Positions 53,219-62,900 of a DNA stretch of 64,000 nt are shown piece after piece. The first letter of the stretch is position 1; every line of letters begins with the position of its first letter. The notes under the pieces were generated by a model. It did not search any database. It saw only the letters and a program-made list of their open reading frames with translations, and had not been told where the DNA came from. The stretch lies in assembly GCF_947507565.1 (NCBI RefSeq), contig NC_089187.1:1488001-1552000 (forward strand). The letters are read 5' to 3'. This stretch comes from Oscarella lobularis. Lineage: Eukaryota; Porifera; Homoscleromorpha; Homosclerophorida; Oscarellidae. Made by a program: the position numbers and the translations under genes.

Positions 53219-55181
53219 CTGTCTGTCCAGCTTCAGTTGGCCTCCGGATGTTATTATTAGATGAGCGCGTAATTGTTTCCCTACCCGTCAATTAGGAAGA
53301 GGAGTCAACGTACGCGGAAGTTTCCCAGTTCGTTATTATTTCCCTCCGACCGTGCCTCCACTCTTGTTTGGCTTCAGCGTGGCCGAAATTCACCATGCGA
53401 GAGTTTTTTCATCGGCTTTTTAGCAGTAGTTGGCCGCCATAGTCGCCATGTCTATTAGCGCGCGTACTCGAGAAAGAAGCGCGCGTACTCGAGAAAGAAG
53501 CTGTCTATGTCTCGTAGAGTCGTTCGAGCGACTTCCCGAGAGAAACAGCTCATCGAGCGAGTTCGAAAGTGGCTGGAAGAGGAGCGAGACACGCCACGGA
53601 AAAAGAGAATAGGAGTCACAAAAATTGAGGAGAGATTGCAGGCAGTAACTGGCTATAGCATCCGAAGTCTTAGACGTTATCATAAGGAATTCACAGAAAA
53701 GGGACGGATTGAACGTTCACCTAAAAAGCGAGTTAGATATCACAAATCTCGAATACGGATAAATCCTGATGACTTCGATCGAGCTGCTATAAGGCAGACA
53801 ATTCAACAGTTTTACGAACGGCGGGATTACCCTACCCTTAGGACTCTCTTGCAGGCACTGAGGGAGAAGGAGTATTCCGCGTAGGTCGGTCGACGCTGTC
53901 TCTCCTTCTGAAAAATATGGGCTTCAAGTATTGCCGTAGAAACGATAAAGTATATGTCTACGAAAGAAAAGAAATTGTTAGTCAATGTCATAAATTTTTG
54001 CGGTCAGTAAAAAAGTATCGACGAGAAGGGCGAGCTCTTGTGTACCTTGATGAAACCTGGGCGATGCACATATTGCCCCAGAGAGAATCTGGTTAGACGA
54101 ATCAGGAAAAAGTGGTTGGAAACGTCCATCGGGGCGAGGACAGAGACTTATCATTCTCCACGCTGGTGATCTCTATTTGATACATGGATATACTGACAAT
54201 TCTGAATTGCTTTCTTCAGGTTCGAAGGACGGGTGGATTCCAAATTGTTCGCTGGTTTTTCGATCAAAAACAAATAGTGGTGATTACCACGACGAGATGA
54301 ACTCAACTCACTTCAGTGAGTGGTTCGAAGTAAAGCTCATCCCCAACTGCCTACCAAACTCTGTCATTATTATGGACAATGCACCATATCACAATTCAGT
54401 AATCGAAAAAGTGCCAACAAAATCATCTCGGAAGAATGTGATGCAGGACTGGCTGTCTGCGCACTCTATTGACTGGAACTCAAGAGATCTAAAGAAAGAT
54501 TTACTCGAAAAAATAAAAAAAGCCCAACCAATGAAAAAATTCGTTACAAACGAAATTGCGCGTCGCCACGGTCACGCCGTTCTAAGAAGCCCAGTAGCAC
54601 ATTGCGAACTTAATCCAATCGAGCTTGCTTGGTCTCAGGTTCAGGGGTATCTACGAAGGCACAATACGACCTTCAAGCTCGCTGATTTGGAACAGCTGGT
54701 GCCTGCAAGCTTCGCCGCCGTTCTACCGGCTATGTGGGAAGCATTTTGCCGGCACACGGAAAGCGAAGAAGAGCGATTCTGGGTTTCTGACGGTCTCCAG
54801 GAAGAAGCGGTTGAGGACTTTATTATTCAGTTTAACGTCGACGAAGACGAAACCGACTCCGAAGGCGAAGAGGACCCCACGGGCTTACCTGAGAGCGAAA
54901 GCGATAGTTCCGAAGACGAACGCGACGAGAACGACGAGCTGTTGTTGATTCAAGATCGAGTTATAGACACGTCATAAGTAACTAAGTTAAACTAATGACA
55001 TAATTAGATCGCGCCCACTTACGCCTCTAATGCGCACGGTACGCTGTATCATTGCGTCCGTCTACATAGCGAAAATGCCCTCGTCTTGCGCTTTACAGCG
55101 GTACCAAGGTGGCCTTTGTGCGACAATCGTAGCAGAAGTTATTAAGTGTCTCTTATAGGCCAACTGAAGCTGGACAGACAG
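53219..55181. mobile_element. IS630/Tc1-like (DDE_3) transposon, complete, TA target duplication
   Basis: The left end 53219-53242 (CTGTCTGTCCAGCTTCAGTT, then GGCC) is the perfect inverse of 55158-55181. Both are flanked by TA (53217-53218, 55182-55183), the target site of the Tc1/mariner/IS630 group. Length 1963 bp. One transposase gene lies inside on the plus strand. The element sits only 180 bp right of the P-like insertion. The duplicate CGCGTACTCGAGAAAGAAG near 53459-53500 is a short tandem repeat just before the start codon. Confidence 0.85.
53507..54977 (+). pseudogene. IS630-like (DDE_3) transposase, two frameshifts
   Basis: The ATG at 53507 starts MSRRVVRATSREKQLIERVR. An N-terminal helix-turn-helix region follows (KIEERLQAVTGYSIRSLRRY), then DDFDRAAIRQTIQQFYERRD and TLRTLLQALREK. 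After a one-base slip near 53880 come VGRSTLSLLLKNMGFKYCRR, ERKEIVSQCHKFLRSV and LVYLDETWAMH (first Asp). After a second slip near 54092 come LDESGKSGWKRPSGRGQRLI, DEMNSTHFSEWFEV, SVIIMDNAPYHNS (second Asp) and CELNPIELAWSQVQGYLRRH (Glu). This is the DDE_3 order. The tail (54840-54950) is very acidic. Two single-base slips are the only damage I see. A decayed relative is at 21175-21669. Confidence 0.8.
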
Positions 55182-55539
55182 TAGTTATGAGTAGCAAAAA
55201 ATTAACCGAGTCCTAACCCGATTTCCTAGATAAGCCAATCGGTGAAGTTCTCCAACAACTCTTGTGCGCCGAAGTGCAGCTCGTCTCTCTGAGTCAAGAG
55301 TAGAAGAGTAGTCACTTGTGATAGCCTTTTCCAGAGCTATAAATAAATAGAGTAACGACATGCGTATGTCTGTTTTTTAATAGTCACATGATTATGTGGA
55401 CGCCATTTTGTGTCCTACAAAGCATTATCCGGGCGGGAAGTTATTCGTGTTTGTCTAAGCGCTATGTCGTGTTGCGCTGCCTTCGGATGCATTTATTTAT
55501 AGCTCTGGTCCTAGCTAGCGTTATGCGCGGAGGGAAATA

Positions 55540-55704
55540 TGTTACAATTTCCCGTCCGTGGGTCGTCGTAACTCGGGTGATCGAGTGGTCGTCGCCGGAT
55601 GCAACTCTTTATTCAGCTATAGCGAGGTCTCCCCTCTCTCCACACCCACCTAACCCTAAGCCCCGTATTCGAATTAACACAAATCATGCAATCAAATCCC
55701 AACA
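55540..55704 (-). repeat. LTR (3' LTR in coding orientation)
   Basis: 165 bp, starts TGTTACAATTTCCCG and ends AAATCCCAACA on the plus strand. Pairs with 57000-57164. Confidence 0.88.
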
Positions 55705-55800
55705 ATTTCCCATTCTAAGCTCAAGTCACGCCCTCGTGACCATTCTCTCGGCTTCGACGTAGCAGCTGTTTTTCCGCTGCTTCTGCGGTGTGCGCCAGCG

Positions 55801-56942
55801 TCAATGCTTTTCAAAGGTACGGGGAGGCGGCTTTAATTCCCGTTTCCACTTCTCCCATAAGCCTTGTTCGAACTGTCCCAGTAGCAGGTGATCTTTCAGT
55901 CCCTTCGTCACTGCGAAACGACCGTACGCTTTCTCGAATAAGTGCTGGAGCTCTTGTGCGTATTGCTGCACGGACTCTTTCTCCTGCACTCTGCTATGGA
56001 ACATTCGACTTCGGTACGACTCAAGCATCAAAGGCAGGGCTTTCGCCTTGAATACTTCGAGCATTTTGAGAACGATTCACGGTCCACTTCGGAAATGGAT
56101 TCGTACGCACTCAACGCCCGTCCCGTCAGGCGTAACGCGAATTGCTGGACTTTCAGCTGCCCTGTCCATCCCGCAATTGATGAATGACGTTCGAATTCCT
56201 TCACGAACTGTTCCAAACGTTCTCCCTCTGGGTCGTCCTTTCCCGAATACGGCGGAAGCTTAGGCATCGCCATTGAGCGTATGGCCGCCATGAATTCGGC
56301 TCGTTCCGACGTCCCTTGTTCCTTTCCTCCTTGAATTTGCAACTTCTCCGCCGCCTTTTCCTTCCGATCTTCCTTTTTCTTTGTCTTAGCTTGTTTACGA
56401 CCGCTCCTCTTCTTTTTCGAGTCCTCCACGTGGTGTTTCTCCACACCCACGTGATCTTCATCTTCAGAAGTCGACTCTGTTTCCCGGTCCTCCTCACTCC
56501 CTTCCGATCACTCCATTTCCTCCGCGATCGACTCTTCGTCTCCTCGACTTCTCGACGTCGATCTCGACGACACGTACCTTCGTTCACTCACTTGCCGCAG
56601 CAATTCAAAATGGCGCTCTCGCAGAGCGTCTTTTTCTCGCAACCAGTCCAACTCAGCAGCGCGGCGCTCCTCGCGTTCCTGCTGCAACCGGTCCGCTAAA
56701 ATGTCGAGTTGGTCTGCTTGCTCGGCCGCCATCCTTTCTAATCGCGCAACGTTGCGCGCCTCCGCTCGAGTCGCTCGAGCGTCTCCCACGTCCGTCGCGG
56801 GTCGTCGCGCACACTCGTCACGCTCCTCTTCTCCCACGTCGACGTCGCGCTCGTCTTCGGTCGGCGGCAACGGCGACGGGGTCCGTTCTGGCGACGCTTG
56901 CCTGCGTCGCATCTTCGCTTTCTTCGTTTTGCCTCTCGGCAT
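55801..56942 (-). pseudogene. Retrotransposon gag gene, one nonsense codon and one frameshift
   Basis: From the ATG at 56942 it reads MPRGKTKKAKMRRRQASPER, an acidic segment, a coiled coil (RLERMAAEQADQLDILADRL, QQEREERRAAELDWLREKDA) and a Lys/Glu-rich region. The Ty3-type gag core follows: MPKLPPYSGKDDPEGERLEQ, VKEFERHSSIAGWTGQLKVQ, FALRLTGRALSAYESIS. After a slip near 56064 comes MLEVFKAKALPLMLESYRSR, then EKESVQQYAQELQHLFEKAY, HLLLGQFEQGLWEKWKRELK, ending near 55801. A TGA at 56508-56510 interrupts it. No zinc knuckle, protease or RT follows. Gag would assemble the particle. Without pol the element is non-autonomous. Confidence 0.72.
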
Positions 56943-56999
56943 GACTCCTCTTCGATTTTTCCTGGTCGCACTCTGTCGATCCCGGACAGGCCCCCAAAT

Positions 57000-57164
57000 T
57001 GTTACGATTTCCCGTCCGTGGGTCGTCGTAACTCGGGTGATCGAGTGGTCGTCGCCGGATGCAACTCTTTATTCAGCTATAGCGAGGTCTCCCCTCTCTC
57101 CACACCCACCTAATCCTACGCCCCGTATTCGAATTAACACAAATCATGCAATCAAATCCCAACA
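57000..57164 (-). repeat. LTR (5' LTR in coding orientation)
   Basis: 165 bp, pairs with 55540-55704. Borders the putative primer binding site at about 56978-56997. Confidence 0.88.
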
Positions 57165-57624
57165 AATACGGGGTCTCGCACGCATCGATAAAGTCGCCTC
57201 CACTGCGTAGTATGTACAACTGAACCTTCGCGAGAGAGATGTCTGTAAATAAGAAAGCTTCGCGCAACGTGAGACAGCAATTCGAGCAGCTCCTTGGCAA
57301 TACTTCAAGGGGTGGTCGTAAGAGGTTGGACACAAAATGGCGGTCCTTGTAAGGGAGTGTCGTTGCTCTATTTATTTATAGCTCTGGACTTTTCTATCTG
57401 GCTGAAGAGTCCAGGAGAGTTTTAAACGCAAAAGCTTTCCATTTCTGACGGATTGTAGATCTTTCCATTTCTAGGTACATTGTGCCTGAGAACAGGGAAA
57501 GACTCTGCAATGACAATCAGTAGCGTCCAAAATGGGTGCTCGGTACTTGAAAATTACCGTGTTTCAATCGTATTTCTTCTCTAAGTGACTCATTTTCTTG
57601 ATGTAATTTATCTGGAAAAATAGG

Positions 57625-58080
57625 TCATTCAGAGGTGGGTGACCGGCAAGGCAAACATAATACATACCCTTCTCTGATTTTGTAAGCTCCAGCTCGGCTA
57701 CAATAGACGGCTACAACGGGCTCGCGCTTGGTCAATATCACCGAGTAGTACATCTGTCCGATACAGTCACGGTGAGTAGACTGTATATACCGCTCTAAAT
57801 TCATGCCCAAATTTTTCTCACCGTTTTCTGCGACCGCTCTAACCAAATCGCCACGTACGTTGCTCAAATGCTCGGAGAAAGTGTCTGAGGAGAGGTTGCG
57901 GTAAACGTGATGTCACAAATTACGAGGCCACGCATTCACCTAGATACGCCTTCAGCGAGTCCATTTCCTGATGAAGCTGCTCCCTCAAACAGCAACTGTT
58001 GGACTTGAACAGATGCTACAGCAAGCTGCTCTTCGATCAATCCAAGCTGCTCAGTGTGACGCGCAGCAGTGGGAGTGGGA
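57625..58080 (-). CDS. Unrecognised gene, last two exons, coiled coil then compact C-terminus
   Basis: On the minus strand TEQLGLIEEQLAVASVQVQQ (coiled coil) is followed, after a one-base slip near 57990, by LREQLHQEMDSLKAYL. A 57-bp GT-AG intron (about 57882-57940) joins it in phase to DTFSEHLSNVRGDLVRAVAE, NGEKNLGMNLERYIQSTHRD, CIGQMYYSVILTKREPVVAV and YCSRAGAYKIREGYVLCLPC, ending at 57625. The long clean last exon looks like a genuine gene end. No family recognised. The 5' part is cut off by the Helitron terminus at 58103. Confidence 0.4.
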
Positions 58081-58407
58081 GAGACCTATAAATAGATCAA
58101 TACTAGCTGACTACCCGGCTTCGCCCGGGTCTGTTCTCCAAGTTTTCTGTTCTGGCGTGGTTATTCGCTACAGACACGTGAAACTTTGACATTTCCGGCG
58201 TTACATCCGGTAATAGTTGGTGTTACTTCCGTTCGTCACTACCGGTCGTTAGTACCGGCACCTTTTCGTTCTTTGTGAACCCGTTCTCGCTAATCTGGCC
58301 GCGCCAAGAACGAATTTACATCTTGTGACCCGCGTTTTGGTCGGTGTATACCGACTGCACTTTGAGATACCACTACTTGTTCAGAGTAAGTGCGCTAGAA
58401 GTTGCCC

Positions 58408-58920
58408 GGTACGTTGTGCAAATGGAGTTATGGGTGTATACATGAGTCAGTAGAAAGTGACCGTGAATATCATGCAAGTCAGAGTCATTGCATTCTCTGA
58501 CTGAAGAACAGCGTCTCCAGACGTACCATCATACATTCGGAGCAAAAGCCGATTCCGCTAAGGTTTTTAACGTTTTAGTTCTGGCAGGGGCTCAGTCTAT
58601 CGTTGGACAGTAATATGAAGAGCTTAAGCTGCCTGTAATCGATTGCCTTCAATTGATTTAGCCGTAACTGCACGGTACGTTGTGCAAATGAAGTTATGGG
58701 TGTAAGTATATGTCAGAACAAAGTGACCATGCATGTAATGAAGGTCAGAGTCATTGTATACTCTGATTGAAGAACAGCGTCTCCAGAACGTTTTTAGCCA
58801 AACCCGCTACCGCTAAGGATTTTAACGTTTTTAGTTCTTGCACTTGCTCAGTTTATCGTTCGACAGTAATATGGAGAGCTTGGGTTAAATCAATGGAAGG
58901 CAATCGATTCAATTGATTTA
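58408..58920 (+). repeat. Tandem duplication of about 265 bp
   Basis: Two diverged copies begin with GGTACGTTGTGCAAATG (about 58410 and 58674). They share AGTTATGGGTGTA, GTCAGAGTCATTG, GAAGAACAGCGTCTCCAGA, CCGCTAAGG and GACAGTAATATG in the same order. Confidence 0.8.
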
Positions 58921-58925
58921 ACCCA
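58883..58925. repeat. 13-bp inverted repeat GGGTTAAATCAAT
   Basis: GGGTTAAATCAAT and its inverse ATTGATTTAACCC enclose about 17 bases that themselves contain ATCGATT. It could be a hairpin close to an element end. Confidence 0.7.
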
Positions 58926-59129
58926 AAGTAATAAGTTCAATTATTTGTTCAATGGATAGGGTGATCCCGTCATATACTGTACTTAGCAGAAGACAATCGG
59001 CTCGACCACCTTTGGCGCTTCACACGTAGAATGCATTGTGCGTTTATGACGAATACCCGCTTGAACGAATTGGCAATAGCAGGGCTTCGCTCAAAGTGAA
59101 CTAATTAGGCGTATGTGTAGAATACCCGT

Positions 59130-59940
59130 TTTGTGAACAGTATTCGCGGCGGGGAGCTTCGAAGGCGACGTGGAAGAGCGTTCAGACGGATCGAAAGGAC
59201 TACACTGGTGAAAAGAAGGAAAGATGGGATCGAGAACCGTTCGAACTTACGAATAACGCTTCCGACGAAGCGATACAACTCGTGCGAAGTGCGAAAACGC
59301 AGAAAGAAAGGCCAAGGAGGCTGGAAGAGCAGTCAAAACCGATGTATCACGTGACCTACGGAATCCAAGATGGCGCGCGCTGTTCGCGATGACGTCAGTG
59401 ACGAAACCGGGGCGAGAAAGCGATTTCGGGACTTCGCGAACGGAAAAAAGGCTTCGCGGCATCGAAAAATCGCCTTCGGAAGCGGGAACGACTCGCGAAA
59501 GTGGGCGACTTCGAAGAAAAAAGACGATTTCCCGAAAAGGGGCCTCGATCGGCGATCGAAAGCGGAAGGGTGTCGAGGAAGACGCGAAAAAGCGACCCTG
59601 TCGTCGAGAAAGTCGTCCGCGCGCGGTTCGAAATCGATCGATCGCGAGAATCGCGAAAAACGGGGCTTCGCGGGCGTTTTCGGCGCGATTCGACGATCGA
59701 AAACGCATCGCGGCGTCGAATAACGGCTCTCGGAACTTCGAACGAAGCGAAACGGCGCCCGAATCGCTCGAAAAACGACGATTTCCGAAAGGGGCCCCGA
59801 CGCGCGAAACCCAGTTACTATCACCCACACGAGTTCGAAGAAGGCGCCGAAAAGCGGAGAGCGCCGTGCGGTTCGAAACGAAGGAGGAGTTCGCGAACAA
59901 CCGATTCGTCCACGATGGCACGTATGCTTTTAGTGGTAGA
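59130..59940. other. CGA/GAA-rich segment open in most frames, no recognisable protein
   Basis: Strong bias to CGA, TCG, GCG and GAA strings gives long open frames on both strands (for example 59247-59921 on minus). None shows a domain, and their residues are mainly Arg, Ser and Phe or Arg, Lys and Glu. CAAGATGGCGCGC at about 59367 resembles a YY1-type promoter motif. The segment ends exactly at the Helitron terminus (59943), so it is the host side of that insertion. Confidence 0.4.
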
Positions 59941-59942
59941 GA

Positions 59943-62900
59943 CTAGCTGAATACCCGGCTTCGCCCGGGTTCGGTTTTAAATTGATTGCTTACTTAATGG
60001 CGTACGTGTCGGCGTTACCCAGGCCACACCACGGGGAGGTCCGTACGCCACGTGGCCCAAAAATGTTGGCCTCTTTCGAGGCGTAGGATAAGGTACGTAG
60101 GTTGGGGTTAGGGAAGGGGGAAGGTACGTCGGGCTAAAGCACTTCGTGATAGACTACGTTTGCTGTTTTGGGTGATTCTGTCAGGACGTACAAATTAGTA
60201 GGAGAACTTACACGCGAGCAGGCCACGTAAAATTGGCCGTGAGCAAAGCATTTGGTCTGAAGACTGAGACCTACCGTCTTTAATGTCTGTCCCTGCGACT
60301 TGTTCATGGTAATTGCGAAGGACAGCCTGACGGGAAACTGCAGTCTCTTGAACGGAACGGTGGAATCGGACGGAATTAGGGGAATGCGCGGAATAAATAC
60401 ACTTTCGCCTGCGTACTGTCCATTGCAAATTGTCGCCTCTATAACGTTGGGGCAGAGTCGCGTAACGGTCAACTTCGTTCCGTTGCACAGTTTCGGGGCG
60501 TCGATGTTTCGCAGGAGCATAATAGGAGCACCGACTTTTAGAGCTAAAGTGTACGCAGGAAGACCGGGGGGATTTAGGGAATTAAGAACTTCGGTTGGAT
60601 AGTTGACTGCATCGTCTGGTTCCATAGTCGTATCAACGGCGAGATAAACCTTTTCGTTGTCTGGTATGAGCTGGAGCATAGTGTCGTTTATTTGATTGAC
60701 GGCGTCATTTCGAGGAGCGAGAATGGCGCGTTCGCCAAGCCAGGCGGTGTCTTTGTATCGCTCGTGAAGTTGAGGAAAAACGGCTTGTATGAGTTCGTTT
60801 GGTGATTGGACGACTGTGCCGCAAGGTACGTTGATGAGACCGTCTTCAGGGTCGGTGGGAATCGTTCCATTGCCGATTTGCAGGAGTAACTGTGCATAAG
60901 AGCCTGACTCGCGGTCTCCATACAGATGGACTCTCATGTTCGTTGTCAAACGCATGGTTCGAACTTTAGGCCAAATGCAGCGCGAGTATTTGAGGCATGC
61001 GCCTATCTCGTCGGCCTTGGTTCCTTTTGCTATGACAGGCAGCGTTTGTCTAAAGTCTCCGGCCAGTATTAGAGGCAGACCGCCCATGAGCGTATCGTTG
61101 TTGCGAATATCACGAAGGGATCTGTCTAATGCTTCGAGCGCTTTCTTGTGGGCCATGGTGCATTCGTCCCACACTACGACTTTGGCGAGGGAGAGAAGTC
61201 GCGATCGTGCAGTGTTCTTCTGAATGGTGCAAGTGGGACGCTCGTAACGACTGATGTCTAAGGGAAGTTTAAAAACAGAGTGGGCCGTCTTGCCGCCAGT
61301 GAGGAGAGTTGCTGCGATTCCCGAAGAGGCGACTGCGAGAGCGATTTCCCCTTGTGATCGTATCTTATCTAGGAAAAGATTGAGCAAATAGGTTTTTCCT
61401 GTTCCTCCTGGCGCATCGAGGAAAATGATAGAATCGTCGGGACCTTGAGCGGCGTAGGCAAGTAATTCTTCGTAAATGTGTCTTTGCTCTTCGGTGAGTG
61501 AGAGTTCGTTTCTTGTGAGTCGTTCCTGCATTTCAGCGTTGTTATAGGAGTATTCAGCAGCAATTTCTCTGGGAAGGCTGTCGTCGTCTTGTTCAGAAGA
61601 GCGATCAGGACTGGGAAATGATAATCGCTAAGATGTTTTCCTCCAGGAAACGAAAGGAGCTTGTTCTCGATGCAAAGTAGAGCTCGGTTGAAAATTGCGT
61701 CAGTGTACGGTAGCGTGTCGTCGTTTGCGCGTCTGCGAAGAGTTCGGAGGAAATCTTGGGCCATCGCTTCTTTGTGTTGTTCCCATAGACGAAGAGGATC
61801 GGAAATTTCGCACATGTGAAGCATGATGGCAAACATGTCGCGAATTTTGTAAGGACGATCGGTGACCGTGGCTTCCGTGAGTGCGAGGTGCCAATGCTGA
61901 TCGTCAGCCAAAAGTCCGCGTTCCCGACACGCTTCGGCGTAGGTTTCAAAAACGGTGCCATCTACTGTTCGTAAGTCTGCAAAAGACGTCGGTCCTCGAA
62001 CGTGAAGCAAAAGAAGTCGCGAAAGATAGCATTCGGTGTTTCTGGGATGAATCGTGTAAATGCGCCCTAAAGTTGTTGACTTTCTGATGCCGTCAGTTTC
62101 GGGCACGAGGTGACCTTGTATTCTTCTCTGCCACTTTTTCTTCACCCATCTGTAGTATCGTGGAACGTCGATGTACAGTAGAGTTTTGGCAAAATCGTCG
62201 GAAGCGCAGAGTTGGAAGAAACCTGTCAACGTCGTAGCAGGAGGTTCTGCTGCACGGTCCGGGGCGTTCTCAACGTTGAACAGCGTTCTCTGACCGTTTT
62301 CCAAGTGGACCTGAAGTTGTTCGACTGCTGGAAAGTGGTCGTGAATGGGAAATTGCAACATGCGCCAGAAGCCTTCGTTTGTACTAATGTATCTCGCTAT
62401 TTGGTAGCGCAGGATTTCGTCGTTTCTGTGCTGATTTGCCAAGCCGACGACAGCTTTGTCTTTGCCTTTGTTCAAGTAGGCCATTAGGTATTTCAGGGCG
62501 CAAATGGACCTGCAGTATTCGACGTTCACGTGGCAGTCGAAAGTGCGAGATAGAAATGGACTGTAGGGAACGACCCACCTGTTGTCAACGTGAAATCTGC
62601 CTATAGTCGTTTCTACTCCACCGTCTTCTGGAGATCGGCGTCGGTATAGGGGATAACCGTTGAGTGATGTGATGGTCTCGCGCAAAAACTCTCTTGGATA
62701 GTGTTTGGTGCATTGGCCGTCTTTCATGCAAGGAGATCTGGAATTGAGTCGTCCGCAAGGTCCTTGGATCATGTGCTTGGTGATTGTTGCGAAAAGTTCT
62801 GGGTCTTCGTTGGGGTCGGGAAGTTCGGCGCTTATGATGCTGTCTATTTGATCGGGACGAATTTTTTCTACCATCCAAGAGAGACAGTGTACGTGAGGTA

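Larger units (their letters stand above)
55540..57164 (-). mobile_element. Gag-only LTR retrotransposon, 165-bp LTRs
   Basis: Two near-identical 165-bp direct repeats (55540-55704 and 57000-57164; about three differences) start with TG and end with CA, as LTRs do. The flanking AATA on both sides may be a 4-bp target duplication. On the coding (minus) strand, the sequence just inside the 5' LTR (TTGGGGGCCTGTCCGGGATC) has the form of a primer binding site complementary to a tRNA 3' end ending in CCA. Only gag is encoded, and no pol, so it depends on another element. Confidence 0.8.
55331..57387. mobile_element. TIR element (MITE-like) split by an LTR insertion
   Basis: CCAGAGCTATAAATAAATAG, with AGTAACGACA following, at 55331-55360 is matched in inverse orientation at 57358-57387 with one difference. 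A third, shorter inverse copy ends at 55507, so a 177-bp MITE (55331-55507) can also be drawn. Removing the LTR element at 55540-57164 leaves about 430 bp between the outer ends. No gene inside. A target duplication is not clear (CTTTT near both ends). Confidence 0.55.
58103..58980 (-). mobile_element. Non-autonomous Helitron, 3' end at 58103 (other end not certain)
   Basis: On the minus strand the end reads ACCCGGGCGAAGCCGGGTAG then TCAGCTAG, followed by T. This is a GC-rich hairpin (CCCGG...CCGGG) shortly before CTAG with a T in the flank, the standard Helitron 3' terminus. It is nearly identical to the terminus at 59943. No coding capacity. The 5' end (TC) was not located; I set 58980 only as the end of the repeats inside. 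Confidence 0.6.

Noticed and set aside
54625-54948. 107-codon frame overlapping the IS630-like gene
   Set aside because: Shadow of the transposase in another frame; no domain.
59247-59921. 224-codon minus-strand frame and long plus-strand frames
   Set aside because: All frames are open because of CGA bias. Residue content is Arg/Ser/Phe-rich with no domain; not a supported gene.
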